Below the pieces are notes generated by a model that ran no database searches, was not told the DNA's origin, and worked only from the letters and a program-made list of their open reading frames with translations. Below, one piece after another: positions 33,739 to 43,200 of a stretch of 64,000 nucleotides of DNA. Numbering within the stretch: position 1 is the stretch's first letter; each line of letters begins with the position of its first letter. The stretch is from Azospirillum ramasamyi (GTDB lineage Bacteria; Pseudomonadota; Alphaproteobacteria; Azospirillales; Azospirillaceae): positions 174,501-238,500 of the forward strand of contig NZ_CP029830.1 of the NCBI RefSeq assembly GCF_003233655.1, written 5' to 3'. A program made the position numbers and the translations under genes.

Positions 33739-35352
33739 ATGCAGCGCGGCAAGGGGACGGCGGCGGCCACGACGGTGACGGCCGATTCTGAGCGGCGGCT
33801 CGGCCGCTACCGGCTGCGCGAGTTGCTCGGCCGGGACGGCGAGGCCCGGCTGCACCGCGCGCTGGATGAGAATGGGCAGGCGGTGGCGCTGTGGACCATC
33901 CCGCTGGCACGGCTGTGTGCCGATGCCGCCTCGCTGGAGCGGTTCCGCCGCACCGCCGCCGCCACGGCCCAACTGTCCCACCCGGCCATTCCCGCCGTGC
34001 TGGCCTCCGGCGAGCATGCCGGCACCGCCTTCGTCGCCATCGCGCCGGTGACCGGGCCGACGCTGGCCGACCGGCTCTCCGATGGCGCTTTGGGCCTGGA
34101 CGACAGCGTCGCGACGCTTGACCGCGTGCTGGGCGCGCTGGACGCCGCGCACCGGGCCGGAATCGTTCATGGCGCGCTGGAAGCGGAGGCCATCCGCAAC
34201 AGCGCGGCCGCCGCCATGGTCACCGGCTTTGGACGGGCGGCGCTCTCCGCGGCGCGCGCAAGCCGCAGCGACGATCTTGCCGCCGCCGGCCGGTTGGTCG
34301 AGCGGCTGCTGTCGAACCATGTCGACCACCCGGCGGTGTCGGCGCTGCTGGAGCGGCTGCGGGAGCGCGGCGCCTTCCCGGATGCCGCATCGCTTCGCCA
34401 TGCGGTCGCCGGCCTGACCGGAACGCCCCTTCCCGCTTCTGCGACGGCACCGAAGCGCGGGCGCCGCTGGCCGGTGTGGCTTGGCGGTCTGACGCTGGCG
34501 GGGGGGCTGGCGACGGGCGTGGTCCTGATGAACCGGCCCGCGCCAAACTTGCCCCTGCCCCCCTCCTCGCCGCCTGCCGCCGCGATGAACGCACCCGGCG
34601 CGGCTGCCGTGCCGTCTTCCCCGGCCACGGCCCCAGCGCCGGATGCGCCGCGACGGCCGCCGGTGGAGGCGGTGGCTCAAGCGTTGCGGGCGGTTCCTTG
34701 CGCATTGGTGACGGTGGAGGAAACCGGCGGACGCCTGCTCGTCTCCGGCACCGCGGCGGGGGAAACGGCCGAGGCCGCGGTGCGCGAGGCGGTGGAAGCG
34801 GCGGCAGGCGGCTGGGAGCATGGCTTCGACCTCGCCACCGCCGATGCGCAGTTCTGCGCGCCGCTGGCCGGCGTCGCCGCCGCTTTGGACGCCAACCGGG
34901 GCGTGGCGGAACCGCTGACGGCCGGATTGGCAACACCGGAGGTGGCGACAGCGGAGGGAAGCGGACCGCAGCTGAGTTCGGGCGACCCGCTGATCATGGA
35001 GATCAAGGCCCCGGCGCGGCCGGTGCGGGTTCAAGTCGATTACTTCACCACCGACGGCACCGTCGTTCATCTGCTGCCCAACCCTTCGGACAGCGGAACG
35101 GCTCTGGCGGCGGGGGCATCGCGGCGGCTGGGCGACCGGGCGGATGGCGGACGCCACTGGACCATCGGCCCGCCCTATGGCAGCGAGCTGCTGCTGACCA
35201 TCGCCACGACAGAGCCGCTGTTCCCCACCCCTCGGCCGGAGCAGGAACCGGCGGCCGACTATCTGGCCGCCCTGGTGGAGGCGCTGGCGGCCATGCCGGA
35301 CGACGCGCCAACTGCGCTCGCCGCCGCCCGCTTCATCACCACCGGCCCCTGA
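33739..35352 (+). CDS. Membrane pseudokinase with C-terminal DUF4384-like domain
   Basis: A 537-residue protein. Residues ~20-235 have the fold of a Hanks-type Ser/Thr kinase (GRYRLRELLG, FVAIAPVTGPTLADRL). The key residues are gone: the VAIK Lys is VALWTI, HRDLKPxN is IVHGALEAEAIRNS, and DFG is TGFG. A TM helix follows (~242-262), then an Ala/Pro linker, a small BON-like segment (~312-365, LVTVEETGGRLLVSG) and a DUF4384-like beta domain (~415-537, FTTDGTVVHLLPNPSDSG). The ATG at 33739 has GGGGGAGCGGG upstream. It is convergent with a PP2C phosphatase gene. It is probably a signalling scaffold, not an active kinase. Confidence 0.78.
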   Translation: MQRGKGTAAATTVTADSERRLGRYRLRELLGRDGEARLHRALDENGQAVALWTIPLARLCADAASLERFRRTAAATAQLSHPAIPAVLASGEHAGTAFVAIAPVTGPTLADRLSDGALGLDDSVATLDRVLGALDAAHRAGIVHGALEAEAIRNSAAAAMVTGFGRAALSAARASRSDDLAAAGRLVERLLSNHVDHPAVSALLERLRERGAFPDAASLRHAVAGLTGTPLPASATAPKRGRRWPVWLGGLTLAGGLATGVVLMNRPAPNLPLPPSSPPAAAMNAPGAAAVPSSPATAPAPDAPRRPPVEAVAQALRAVPCALVTVEETGGRLLVSGTAAGETAEAAVREAVEAAAGGWEHGFDLATADAQFCAPLAGVAAALDANRGVAEPLTAGLATPEVATAEGSGPQLSSGDPLIMEIKAPARPVRVQVDYFTTDGTVVHLLPNPSDSGTALAAGASRRLGDRADGGRHWTIGPPYGSELLLTIATTEPLFPTPRPEQEPAADYLAALVEALAAMPDDAPTALAAARFITTGP

Positions 35353-35374
35353 TCGCCCTCCTTGGCCGCACCCG

Positions 35375-36190
35375 TCAGGCGTTGGCGGTGAAGCGCCCGA
35401 CCACCACCGTCACGTTGTCCTGGCCGCCGGCCGTGTTGGCGGCATCGACCAGCGCGGCGGCGGCGCTGGCCGGGTCGTGCTCCACCGTCAGGATGCGGGC
35501 GATGGCGCTGTCCGTGACCATGCCGTTCAACCCGTCGGAACAGATCATGACGACGTCGTCGGGCAACAGCGAATGGACGGCGACCTCCGGCTCCACATCC
35601 TCGCCGGTGCCGAGCGCCCGCACGATGATGTTCCGCTGCGGCGGCGTCCCGCGCCCGCCATTGTCGAGCCAGATCTGATACAGGCTGTGGTCGCGGGTCA
35701 GCGTGCGCAGGTCGCCGTCGCGCAGGCGATAGACCCGGCTGTCGCCGGCATGGAAGGTCACCATCCGGGCCGTGCCCGGAACCCGCCAGAGCCCGGCGAC
35801 CGTCGTACCCATGCCCCGCCCCTGGGCGTAGCCGCGGGCGAGATTCAGGTCGTGGATCGCCCGGTTGGCCGTCTGCACGGCCGAACGCGCGACCGCCAGG
35901 GCGCGGCCAACCGCCGGCTCCGTCGCCGCCGGGTCGGTCTGGGTCCGGTCGATGTCGTCGCGGTCGACCACGGTGATCGGCTCCGACGACACGTAATCCT
36001 TCAGGAAGCCGGCAATCTCCTCCACCGCCTTGCGGCTGGCGATATCGCCGCCGGCATGGCCGCCCATCCCGTCGCAGACGATGGCGAATTCACCGGCCGC
36101 ATCGACGTGGAAATCGTCCTCGTTGCGGGACCGGGTACGCCCGACATCGGTCAGCCCGGCGGCGGTCAGGACAAAGGCGGTGTTGGGCAT
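35375..36190 (-). CDS. PP2C-family Ser/Thr protein phosphatase
   Basis: A 271-residue PPM phosphatase with all metal-binding motifs: TDVGRTRSRNEDDF, AIVCDGMGGHAGGD, MICSDGLNGMV and GGQDNVTVVV. It has no membrane segment. It resembles stand-alone phosphatases that oppose Hanks kinases (PrpC, PppA), yet its neighbour is a kinase-dead protein. An upstream in-frame ATG at 36229 is possible; 36190 has GGGAG at an acceptable distance. The two genes are tail to tail, 22 bases apart. Confidence 0.9.
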   Translation of the reverse strand: MPNTAFVLTAAGLTDVGRTRSRNEDDFHVDAAGEFAIVCDGMGGHAGGDIASRKAVEEIAGFLKDYVSSEPITVVDRDDIDRTQTDPAATEPAVGRALAVARSAVQTANRAIHDLNLARGYAQGRGMGTTVAGLWRVPGTARMVTFHAGDSRVYRLRDGDLRTLTRDHSLYQIWLDNGGRGTPPQRNIIVRALGTGEDVEPEVAVHSLLPDDVVMICSDGLNGMVTDSAIARILTVEHDPASAAAALVDAANTAGGQDNVTVVVGRFTANA

Positions 36191-36468
36191 GCAGGCGGCG
36201 GCTCCCGTCTCGCGAACGTCTGGATCCATGGAGGCTGGACCGAATTTCTTGGACCGGCTCCATCGGGACCGGAGCCTCGACCATTCGCCCGATAATGGCG
36301 CAAGCATTTGAAAAGATACAGCGGGGATTGCCGACAGCGGACGATTGCGCCGGGAGATAGTCCGCAGGCGGAACCCATGCCGCCGAACGGCCGATTTGTC
36401 CGCCTGTTCTTGTAAACCTGATGTGGTACTGTCGCCCCACACACACGTCGGATGGAGGATGGCCCGTC

Positions 36469-36873
36469 ATGGTCGGCAGCATCGGCACCGCGCTCAGCGG
36501 CTTGACCGCCCAGACCCGTCGGCTCGACGCATCCGCCTCCAACGTCGCCAATGTCCGCTCCACCGGCGCCATCCCGGCGGAAGACGGCACGACGGGAGAC
36601 AAGCGGGCGGCCTATCAGCCGCTGGCGGTGGCGCAGACCGATGCCAACCCCGGCACGCGGGCGACCTTCACGCCGATCACCCCGGCCTATCTGCAGGAAT
36701 ACGCACCGGACGACAGCGCCGCCAACGCCGACGGCATGGTCGCGGCGCCGAATGTCGATCCGGCGAGGGAGCGCATCAATCAGATCGCGGCCAGCCGGGC
36801 CTATGGCGCCAACATCGCCGTGGTTCGAACCCAGGACGAGATGCTGACGTCGCTGCTGAACTCGAAAGTCTGA
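36469..36873 (+). CDS. Small flagellar basal-body rod protein (FlgC-like)
   Basis: A 134-residue protein with the split rod/hook helical ends: N-terminal GTALSGLTAQTRRLDASASNV and C-terminal ARERINQIAASRAYGANI with VVRTQDEMLTSLLNSKV. The short middle and overall length resemble FlgC-type proximal rod proteins, although the usual NPLTPGY loop is absent (RSTGAIP instead). It may be a divergent accessory rod protein. The start has GGAGG ten bases upstream. Confidence 0.75.
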   Translation: MVGSIGTALSGLTAQTRRLDASASNVANVRSTGAIPAEDGTTGDKRAAYQPLAVAQTDANPGTRATFTPITPAYLQEYAPDDSAANADGMVAAPNVDPARERINQIAASRAYGANIAVVRTQDEMLTSLLNSKV

Positions 36874-36883
36874 GGACCGGAAG

Positions 36884-36938
36884 CCGCCTGTTCCGACCGC
36901 TTCGGTCAGGCGGTGATGTTCAGGCGGTGATGTTCAGG
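36884..36938. repeat. Hairpin plus 14-base tandem duplication at a gene 3' end
   Basis: CCGCCTG (36884-36890) can pair with CAGGCGG (36907-36913) across an inner GACC/GGTC stem, forming a possible bidirectional terminator between the convergent genes. CAGGCGGTGATGTT is repeated perfectly (36907-36920, 36921-36934), so the C-terminal codons and stop of the minus-strand gene occur twice. Confidence 0.7.
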
Positions 36939-37120
36939 TTCTGGCCGCGCGTCGGCGTTACGTTGCCGCCGCCACTGCCGCCCTCCATCAGGGCCGTGAC
37001 CGCCGCCTGCTGCTGCTCGGCAATCTGGTTCAGCGTCTTGACGCCGAAATCCATCTGCCCCTGCGCCTGCTTCAAGGAAATTGCCGCACCGGCGGTCGAG
37101 GAGGTGATGTCCATGCCCAT
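36920..37120 (-). CDS. YjfB-like putative motility protein
   Basis: A 66-residue protein resembling the YjfB_motility family: MDITSSTAGAAISLKQAQ, VKTLNQIAEQQQAAVTAL, with a Gly-rich tail. Such proteins are short helical polypeptides that often sit in flagellar regions. It has AGAG and GGG purines upstream of the ATG. It follows the FlaG-like gene by 26 bases on the same strand, so the two form a small operon. Confidence 0.65.
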   Translation of the reverse strand: MGMDITSSTAGAAISLKQAQGQMDFGVKTLNQIAEQQQAAVTALMEGGSGGGNVTPTRGQNLNITA

Positions 37121-37146
37121 GACGGAACCCTTGGGAGAGGAAGCTC

Positions 37147-37725
37147 TCAGATCACCACATTCACCCGCGCGGCGGACGTGCCGGCGGAAAGGGCGGTGGT
37201 CTTCGCCGACTGTGACACAGACGCCGCCGCGGCGGAAGCATCAACGCCGCCCGACGAACCGGCGCCACCGCTGAGCCATCTGCCGCCGCCGACCGGGTTG
37301 CCGGCGCCACCAGGGCCGGAAGCGGCACCGGCGGCCCGGCTGTTTTCCGGGCCAGCGCCCTGGGATCCGCCACCTTGAGCCCCGCCGACCGTCATCTTCA
37401 GCAGGGCGGCGCGCTGCGCGTTCTTTTCCTGCTGCTGGGCTTCCTTGTACTGCTTCAGGGCCGCTTCGGTCGGAATCTGCGAGACGGTCTTTCCATTCGC
37501 CGGATCGCGGTACAGCATCACCAGCCGCGAGGCATCGGTGTCATAGCTGTAGGCGATGCTCGGGAAACGATTGACGAGAGGTTCCGCCTGTTCCGCACCG
37601 GAGGTCGTGGCGACGGGGGCGGCCGGAATCCGGGCGCCGGCCCCACCCTCGGCGGCATCGCTGCCGCGGGGCGTCATGAAAGCGAACGGCCGTGAGACCG
37701 TCGATGTGGCGGACGCCACGTTCAT
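37147..37725 (-). CDS. FlaG-like flagellar protein with Gly/Ala-rich C-terminus
   Basis: A 192-residue protein. The central segment (residues ~58-95; YSYDTDASRLVMLYRDP, GKTVSQIPTEAAL) matches the FlaG pattern of a two-strand motif ending in Q-I-P-x-E, linked in other bacteria to filament length control. A Gln-rich helix (KQYKEAQQQEKNAQRAALL) follows, then ~90 residues of Gly, Ala and Ser. The tail is unusual for FlaG. It is co-oriented with the YjfB-like gene. Confidence 0.65.
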   Translation of the reverse strand: MNVASATSTVSRPFAFMTPRGSDAAEGGAGARIPAAPVATTSGAEQAEPLVNRFPSIAYSYDTDASRLVMLYRDPANGKTVSQIPTEAALKQYKEAQQQEKNAQRAALLKMTVGGAQGGGSQGAGPENSRAAGAASGPGGAGNPVGGGRWLSGGAGSSGGVDASAAAASVSQSAKTTALSAGTSAARVNVVI

Positions 37726-37933
37726 GACCGGCTTACCCGAATCTGTGACAATCGGACATTAAATTACCGTGAACCCGGTCCGCCGTAAAGGCTTTCTTTA
37801 CTCTTATTCGAGAGTGCGCAACCAACCCATTCGGAGAATGGGGAATACTCAATACAGGAGTATTCGCGCCGGATTCCGGCACTGCTGTTGCGGGGACTTG
37901 CGGCCATGCCGCCCGGCGTCCTAAGCGTTAGCC

Positions 37934-38848
37934 ATGGCCACGATCCTCGAAGCCCTGACGCTCGCGCTCGACCTGCATCTCGCCGGCCGCTTCGGCGAAG
38001 CGCAGGAACTGTATACCCGCATCCTCGACGCCGAGCCGGAACAGCCCGACGCGCTGCATTACCTGGGCGTCCTGGCCGGGCAGATCGGCCGTGGCGACTT
38101 CGGCCTGACCCTGATCGACAAGGCCGTCGCCCTGCGGCCGGAGGCGGCCGACATTCGCGCCAACCGGGCGAACCTGCTGCGCGGCCTGAACCGGCTGGAC
38201 GAGGCGGAGGCCGGCTATCGCTGCGCGCTGGCCCTGCGCCCCGACTTTGCGGAGGCATGGACCGACCGCGCCTTCGCCCGCCATGGCCGCGGCGATGCCG
38301 GTGCCGTCGATGGTGCGGCGGATCTGCTGGAACGCGCCCTGCGGATCGAACCGGCGCTGGAGCCGGCACGGGAGAAGCTGGTCGCCCTGCTGCACGCGCG
38401 CGGCCGGCTGCGGCTGGAAGCCGGGCAGGTGACGCCGGCCCTGACCGATCTGATCCGCGCCGCCGCCCTCGACCCGCAGGACGCCGACATCGCCTTCCTG
38501 CTGGGCAACGCGCTGTTCGCAACGGGGCTGCGGGCGGATTCGGTGATCGCCTTCCGCAACGCCCTGGCGCTGGTGCCCGATTTCCTGTCGGCGGCGCTGA
38601 ATCTGGGCATCGCGCTGGCCGCGACCAACCGCGCCGACGCCGCCCTGGCGCCGTTGCGGCATGCCGTCCGCATCGATCCGGCCCATCCCGCCGCCCGCGA
38701 TACGCTGGGCCTGGCGCTCCGGTCGCTCGGACACGCCGCGGAAGCCGACGCCCTCACCGCCCCCGCCATGGAGCCCGCAGCGGTGAGCAAGCCGCCCGCC
38801 AAGCGCCCCTCCCCCCGCCGGCCCCGGCGGGGGGAGGGGCGGGGCTGA
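37934..38848 (+). CDS. TPR protein
   Basis: A 304-residue protein built of about eight tetratricopeptide repeats (RFGEAQELYTRILDAEP, DALHYLGVLAGQIGRGD, LSAALNLGIALAATNRAD). No catalytic domain follows, and the C-terminus becomes Pro/Arg-rich (AKRPSPRRPRRGEGRG) because the frame runs into a 17-bp GC inverted repeat. The N-terminus (EALTLALDLHLAGRF) closely resembles those of the TPR-glycosyltransferases nearby, so it may be a truncated relative or an adaptor for flagellin modification. Confidence 0.75.
   Translation: MATILEALTLALDLHLAGRFGEAQELYTRILDAEPEQPDALHYLGVLAGQIGRGDFGLTLIDKAVALRPEAADIRANRANLLRGLNRLDEAEAGYRCALALRPDFAEAWTDRAFARHGRGDAGAVDGAADLLERALRIEPALEPAREKLVALLHARGRLRLEAGQVTPALTDLIRAAALDPQDADIAFLLGNALFATGLRADSVIAFRNALALVPDFLSAALNLGIALAATNRADAALAPLRHAVRIDPAHPAARDTLGLALRSLGHAAEADALTAPAMEPAAVSKPPAKRPSPRRPRRGEGRG
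38805..38840. repeat. 17-bp perfect GC-rich inverted repeat in a gene 3' end
   Basis: GCCCCTCCCCCCGCCGG (38805-38821) is mirrored exactly at 38824-38840. It provides the last codons of the TPR gene. It shares its core arms with the palindrome at 10482-10513 and may be a mobile REP-like element inserted into the 3' end. Confidence 0.75.
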
Positions 38849-38857
38849 TGAGCGGGC

Positions 38858-40111
38858 CTAAACAGCGGATCTCACGGCCAGAACCACCAGCCCCATCACC
38901 GGCTCCCCGCTTTCGAAGCGCAGCCGCTCGCGGTCGCAACGCCGAACCTCCAGCCCCGCCCCTGCCAGGGCAGCGCGCACATAGGCTTCGGCATGGGCAT
39001 AGCGTCCGTGGGTGGCGACGCGGTGCGGGCGACCATCCTCCGCCGCCAGTTCCTCCACCGTGAAGGCCAGCCGGCCGCCGTGGCGCAGCGCCGCGCGGGC
39101 CGCCGCGAAGGCCTCGTCCAACACGCCGAAATAACAGAACACGTCGGCCGCCATCACCAGGTCGAAGCCCCCCGGCGCGCCGGCGAGGAACGCGACCAGT
39201 TCCGCCGCGTGCAGTTCGTCGTAAAGGCCGCGGGCGCGGGCGCGTTCCAGCATGCCGTCCGACAGGTCGACGCCGACCAGCCGCCGGGCGCGCGGCCGCA
39301 GCGAGGCCGCGCACAATCCGGTGCCGCAGCCGGCATCCAGCACGTCCAGGCCGCCGTCCGCCCTCTCGCCCGCCAGCAGCCCGGCCAGCAGGGCTGGCGC
39401 ACGGTAGTCCAACTCCGCCAGCTTGCGGTCGAATTCCTCCGCGAACAGGTCGAAGGTCTGGCGCACGTAGTCGTCGGGCGCGCGCGGGTCGGCCTCCTCG
39501 CCGGCGATGGCGGCGCCGATGTGGCGGGCCAGCGGGTTGCCGGGATGGTCGCGCCGCCAGCGCCGGGCAAGCTCCACCGCTTCCTCCGTACCGCCCAGTT
39601 CGTGCAGTAGGTAGAGCACGGCGGCGAAATTGTCGTGGGCGTCGGCCCAGTCCGGCCGCAGCGCCAGCGCCCGCCGGTAGCACGCCGCCGCCTCGCCGAA
39701 GCGGTCGAGGTCGCGCCACAGGTTGCCGCGGTTGTTCCACGCCTCCGCATGGTCCGGCCGCAGGGCCAGCGCACGGCAGAACGCGTCCTCCGCCTCCACC
39801 CGCCTTTCGGCCTGCCGCAGGACGGAGCCGAGATTGTAGTGGGCCATCCCCTCGTCCAGGCCATGCGCGACGGCGGCGCGATAGGCGGCGGCGGCCTCGT
39901 CCAGCCGGCCCAGCGCGCGCAGGGCGTTGCCATGGTTGTTGTGGGTGCCCGCCAGCGTCGGGTCGGCGGCGAGCGCGCGGGCGTAGAGCGGCTCCGCCCC
40001 CGCCGGATCGCCGGCAGCGGCCAGCGCGTCGGCCTGCCGGCTGAGCCGGACCGCCGGCGGCAGGGCGCCCGCCCGCAATCCACCGCGCGAGGACAAGCGT
40101 GACCCGGCCAT
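38858..40111 (-). CDS. TPR-fused SAM-dependent methyltransferase
   Basis: A 417-residue protein. Residues ~15-170 form four to five TPRs (GTHNNHGNALRALGRLDEAA, AHYNLGSVLRQAERR, EAWNNRGNLWRDLDRF). A class I methyltransferase domain follows, with the SAM motif LDVLDAGCGTGLCAASL (~250-265), the acidic loop VGVDLSDGMLERAR and FDLVMAADVFCYFG. The ATG at 40111 has GGAGG eight bases upstream and is preferred over starts further out. Flagellin methylation on lysine (FliB) or on glycans is a known theme, and this protein may methylate the glycan or protein. Divergent from the double glycosyltransferase gene. Confidence 0.85.
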   Translation of the reverse strand: MAGSRLSSRGGLRAGALPPAVRLSRQADALAAAGDPAGAEPLYARALAADPTLAGTHNNHGNALRALGRLDEAAAAYRAAVAHGLDEGMAHYNLGSVLRQAERRVEAEDAFCRALALRPDHAEAWNNRGNLWRDLDRFGEAAACYRRALALRPDWADAHDNFAAVLYLLHELGGTEEAVELARRWRRDHPGNPLARHIGAAIAGEEADPRAPDDYVRQTFDLFAEEFDRKLAELDYRAPALLAGLLAGERADGGLDVLDAGCGTGLCAASLRPRARRLVGVDLSDGMLERARARGLYDELHAAELVAFLAGAPGGFDLVMAADVFCYFGVLDEAFAAARAALRHGGRLAFTVEELAAEDGRPHRVATHGRYAHAEAYVRAALAGAGLEVRRCDRERLRFESGEPVMGLVVLAVRSAV

Positions 40112-40223
40112 TGCGTCTTCCTCCACCATCGAAAACACCGTCGATATCAATGGCATCTTTACCGTGATCCACCGATGATGGCACTCCCTTTGAGGGAACG
40201 GGCATCTGGGACGGGGCGGGACC

Positions 40224-43200
40224 GTGGCGAAGGACAGCAGCAGGCTTGCGCAGGCAGTCGCACACCATCAGGCCGGGCGCCTTGCCGAGGCGGAGCAGGG
40301 CTACCGCGCGGCGCTGTCGGCCGACCCGCAACATCCCGACGCGCTGCACCTGCTGGGCGTGCTGTCGCTGCAATCCGGCCGGGCGGATGAGGCGGTCGCT
40401 TTGATCGGCAAGGCGCTGGAGCGCTCGAAGGGCGTCGCCGATTATTGGGACAATCTGGGCAGCGCGCTGCGCGCAGCGGGGCGTGCCGCCGACGCCATCC
40501 AGGCCCACCGCAGCGCGGCGACGCTCGATCCCGGCGGAGCGCAGCGGCGGCACAATCTGGGCAACGCCTTGGCCGCTTCGGGGCGCCACGACGAGGCGGA
40601 GAGGGCCTACAGCCTCGCGCTGGCGCTGAAGCCGGACTATGCCAAGGCCTGGTACAATCTCGGCAACGGCCGCGCGGCCGTCCGCCGCCATGCCGACGCC
40701 GCCGTCGCGCTGGATCGCGCGGTCCGGCTTTCGCCCGGCATGGCGGAGGCGCACAACAATCTCGGCAACACCCTACAGGCGCTGGGGCGCTTCGATGAAG
40801 CTGCTGCCTGTTTCGAGGACGCGCTGGCGCGGCAACCCGACCTTGCCTCCGCCACCTACGGCCTGTCCCTGCTGGCTCTGCGGCATGGCGATCTGCCACG
40901 CGGCTGGACGGGCTACGAGCGGCGTTTCGCCGCCGGGGAGGCGACGCCGGACCGCCGGATCGCGGCGCCCCGCTGGAAGGGCGAGGTGTTGCGCGGCAAG
41001 CGCCTGATGATCTGGCGGGAACAGGGGGTGGGACACGAGATCCTGTTCGCGTCCTGCTATCCCGACGTCATCGCCTGGGCGGGCGGGCCGGTCGTCATCG
41101 AATGCGATCCGCGTCTGGTGCCGCTGTTCAGCCGCTCCTTTCCCAAGGCCACCGTCCGGGCCGAAAGCTGCACCGGTGACGCTTTCGGCGGCGGTCCGCG
41201 CGAGACCATCGATCCGCCGGATTACGACCTCCAGGCCCCGGCCGGCGACCTGCCGCACCGGCTGCGCGAGAGCCTGTCCGCCTTCGAGCCGCAAGGCGCC
41301 TGGCTGGTTCCCGACCCGGCGCTGGTGGAGCATTGGCGCGCGCGGCTGGCGGCGCTGGGACCGGGGCTGCGGGTCGGCATCGGCTGGCGCGGCCAGGAGA
41401 TGACCGCCGACCGCAAGGCCTCCTACGTGATGCTGGAGCATTGGGGGCCGCTGTTCGCCCTGCCCGGCGTGGTGTTCGTCAACCTGCAGCATGGCGACTG
41501 CGACGCCGAGCTTGCGGCGGCCGAAGCGCGCTTCGGGGTGCGCATCCACCGTTGGGGCGATCTGGACCTGAAGGACGACTTCGACGGGGCGGCGGCGCTG
41601 ACGGCGAACCTGGATCTGGTGATCTCGCCGGCCATGTCGGCGGGGGAATTGGCCGGGGCGCTGGGGGTGCCGGTCTGGCGCTTCGGCCACCGCGACTGGA
41701 CGCAGCTCGGCACCGGGGTCCGTCCCTGGTTCCCGTCCATGCGCCTGTTCCAGCCCAACCCCGGCGAAGGGTTGGAGACGACGATGCAGGCCATCGCCGG
41801 GGCCCTTCGCGCCGCTTTGCCGGAAGGCGCCTTGCCGCAGCCCGCCGAGCCGCCGGCCCAGTCCCCCACCCCGCCGGCCGATTTCGACGCCTTGCTGAAC
41901 CATGCCGTCGCCCTGCACCGCGCCGGCCATGCGGCGGAGGCGGAGGCCGGCTATCGCGCCGCCCTTGCCGCCGATCCCGCGCGGGCCAACTCCGGACATG
42001 CCGATGCGCTCCATCTTCTGGGGCTTCTTCTGCACCAATCGGGGAACAGCACCGACGCCCTGGATTTCATCGCCGAGGCATTGCGCCTCGATCCCGTCTT
42101 TCCCCATGCCTGGAACCATCTGGGCCTGATCCACGAGGCCGAAAAGCGGCATGCCGAAGCCTCCCGCGCCTTCGCCCGCGCGCTGGCGCTGCACCCCGCC
42201 TTCCCCGAAGCGCTGACCCATCTGGGGCTTGCCCATCAGACCGGCGGCCATCAGACCGGCGGGCAGGTGGCGGAGGCCATGCGGCTGCACCGCCGCTCCA
42301 TCGCGGTTCAGCCCGAGAATCCGCCCGCCTTCGCCAATCTCGGCCATGCCTGCGAACTGGCGGGACGGAGCGGCGAGGCGACCGCCCATTACCGGCGCGC
42401 CCTGGCCCTCCAGCCGGACTCCGCCGACGCCCACAACAACCTTGCCACCATGGCGATGTACGCCGGCCGACAGGGGGAGACGAGGCGCCATCTGCAATAC
42501 GCCTTGCGGATCGCCCCGAACTTCGCGCTCGCCGCCTGGAATCTCGGACTGATCGACCTGACCGACGGCAAGCTCGACCGCGGTTGGGAGGGCTATGCCC
42601 GCCGCTTCTCCGCCCGGCAATTGCAGCGCGCCCGCAGGATCGACCGTCCGCAGTGGAATGGGGAGAGCTTGCGCGGACGCCGGCTGCTGGTCTGGTCGGA
42701 ACAGGGGGTGGGCGACGAAATCCTGTTCGCCTCCTGCTTCGACGCGCTGCGGGAACTTGACGGGCCGGTGACGGTCGAATGCGACCGGCGGCTGGTCAGC
42801 CTGTTCGCCCGCTCTTTCCCCGGCGTCTCGGTGCGGGCCGAAACCACCGACGCCGCCGGACGGGAGACGGTAAACCCGCCCGATTGCGACCTGCAGATGC
42901 CAGCCGGTAGCCTGCCCGCCCTGATCCGCGACCGGCTGGACCGCTTCCCGTCCCGCCCCGCATTTCTGCGCCCCGATCCGGAACTCCTCGCCCTGTGGCG
43001 AAACCGGGTCGCCGCCCTGCCCGGCCTGAGAGTCGGGCTGGCCTGGCGCAGCCAGATCGTCACCGCACAGCGCGCCGCCTCCTACACCGGACTTGCCGAC
43101 TGGCTGCCTCTGCTCGACCTGCCCGGTGTCAGCGTCGTCACGCTGCAATATGGCGACTGCGCCGCCGAACTGGCGCGGGTGGAAACGGCGTCGCGCCGGC

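Noticed and set aside
33739..36190. Type VI secretion PpkA/PppA module
   Set aside because: A kinase-like protein and a PP2C phosphatase are present, but the kinase is catalytically degenerate and no tss, hcp, vgrG or clpV gene occurs in the window.
36820..36840. tRNA-like T-arm (GGTTCGAACCC)
   Set aside because: It lies inside the coding sequence of the FlgC-like gene and no acceptor or anticodon arms can be built around it.
36884..36934. Attachment (att) site from the direct repeat
   Set aside because: The 14-base copies are adjacent, so they do not flank any element, and no integrase is present.
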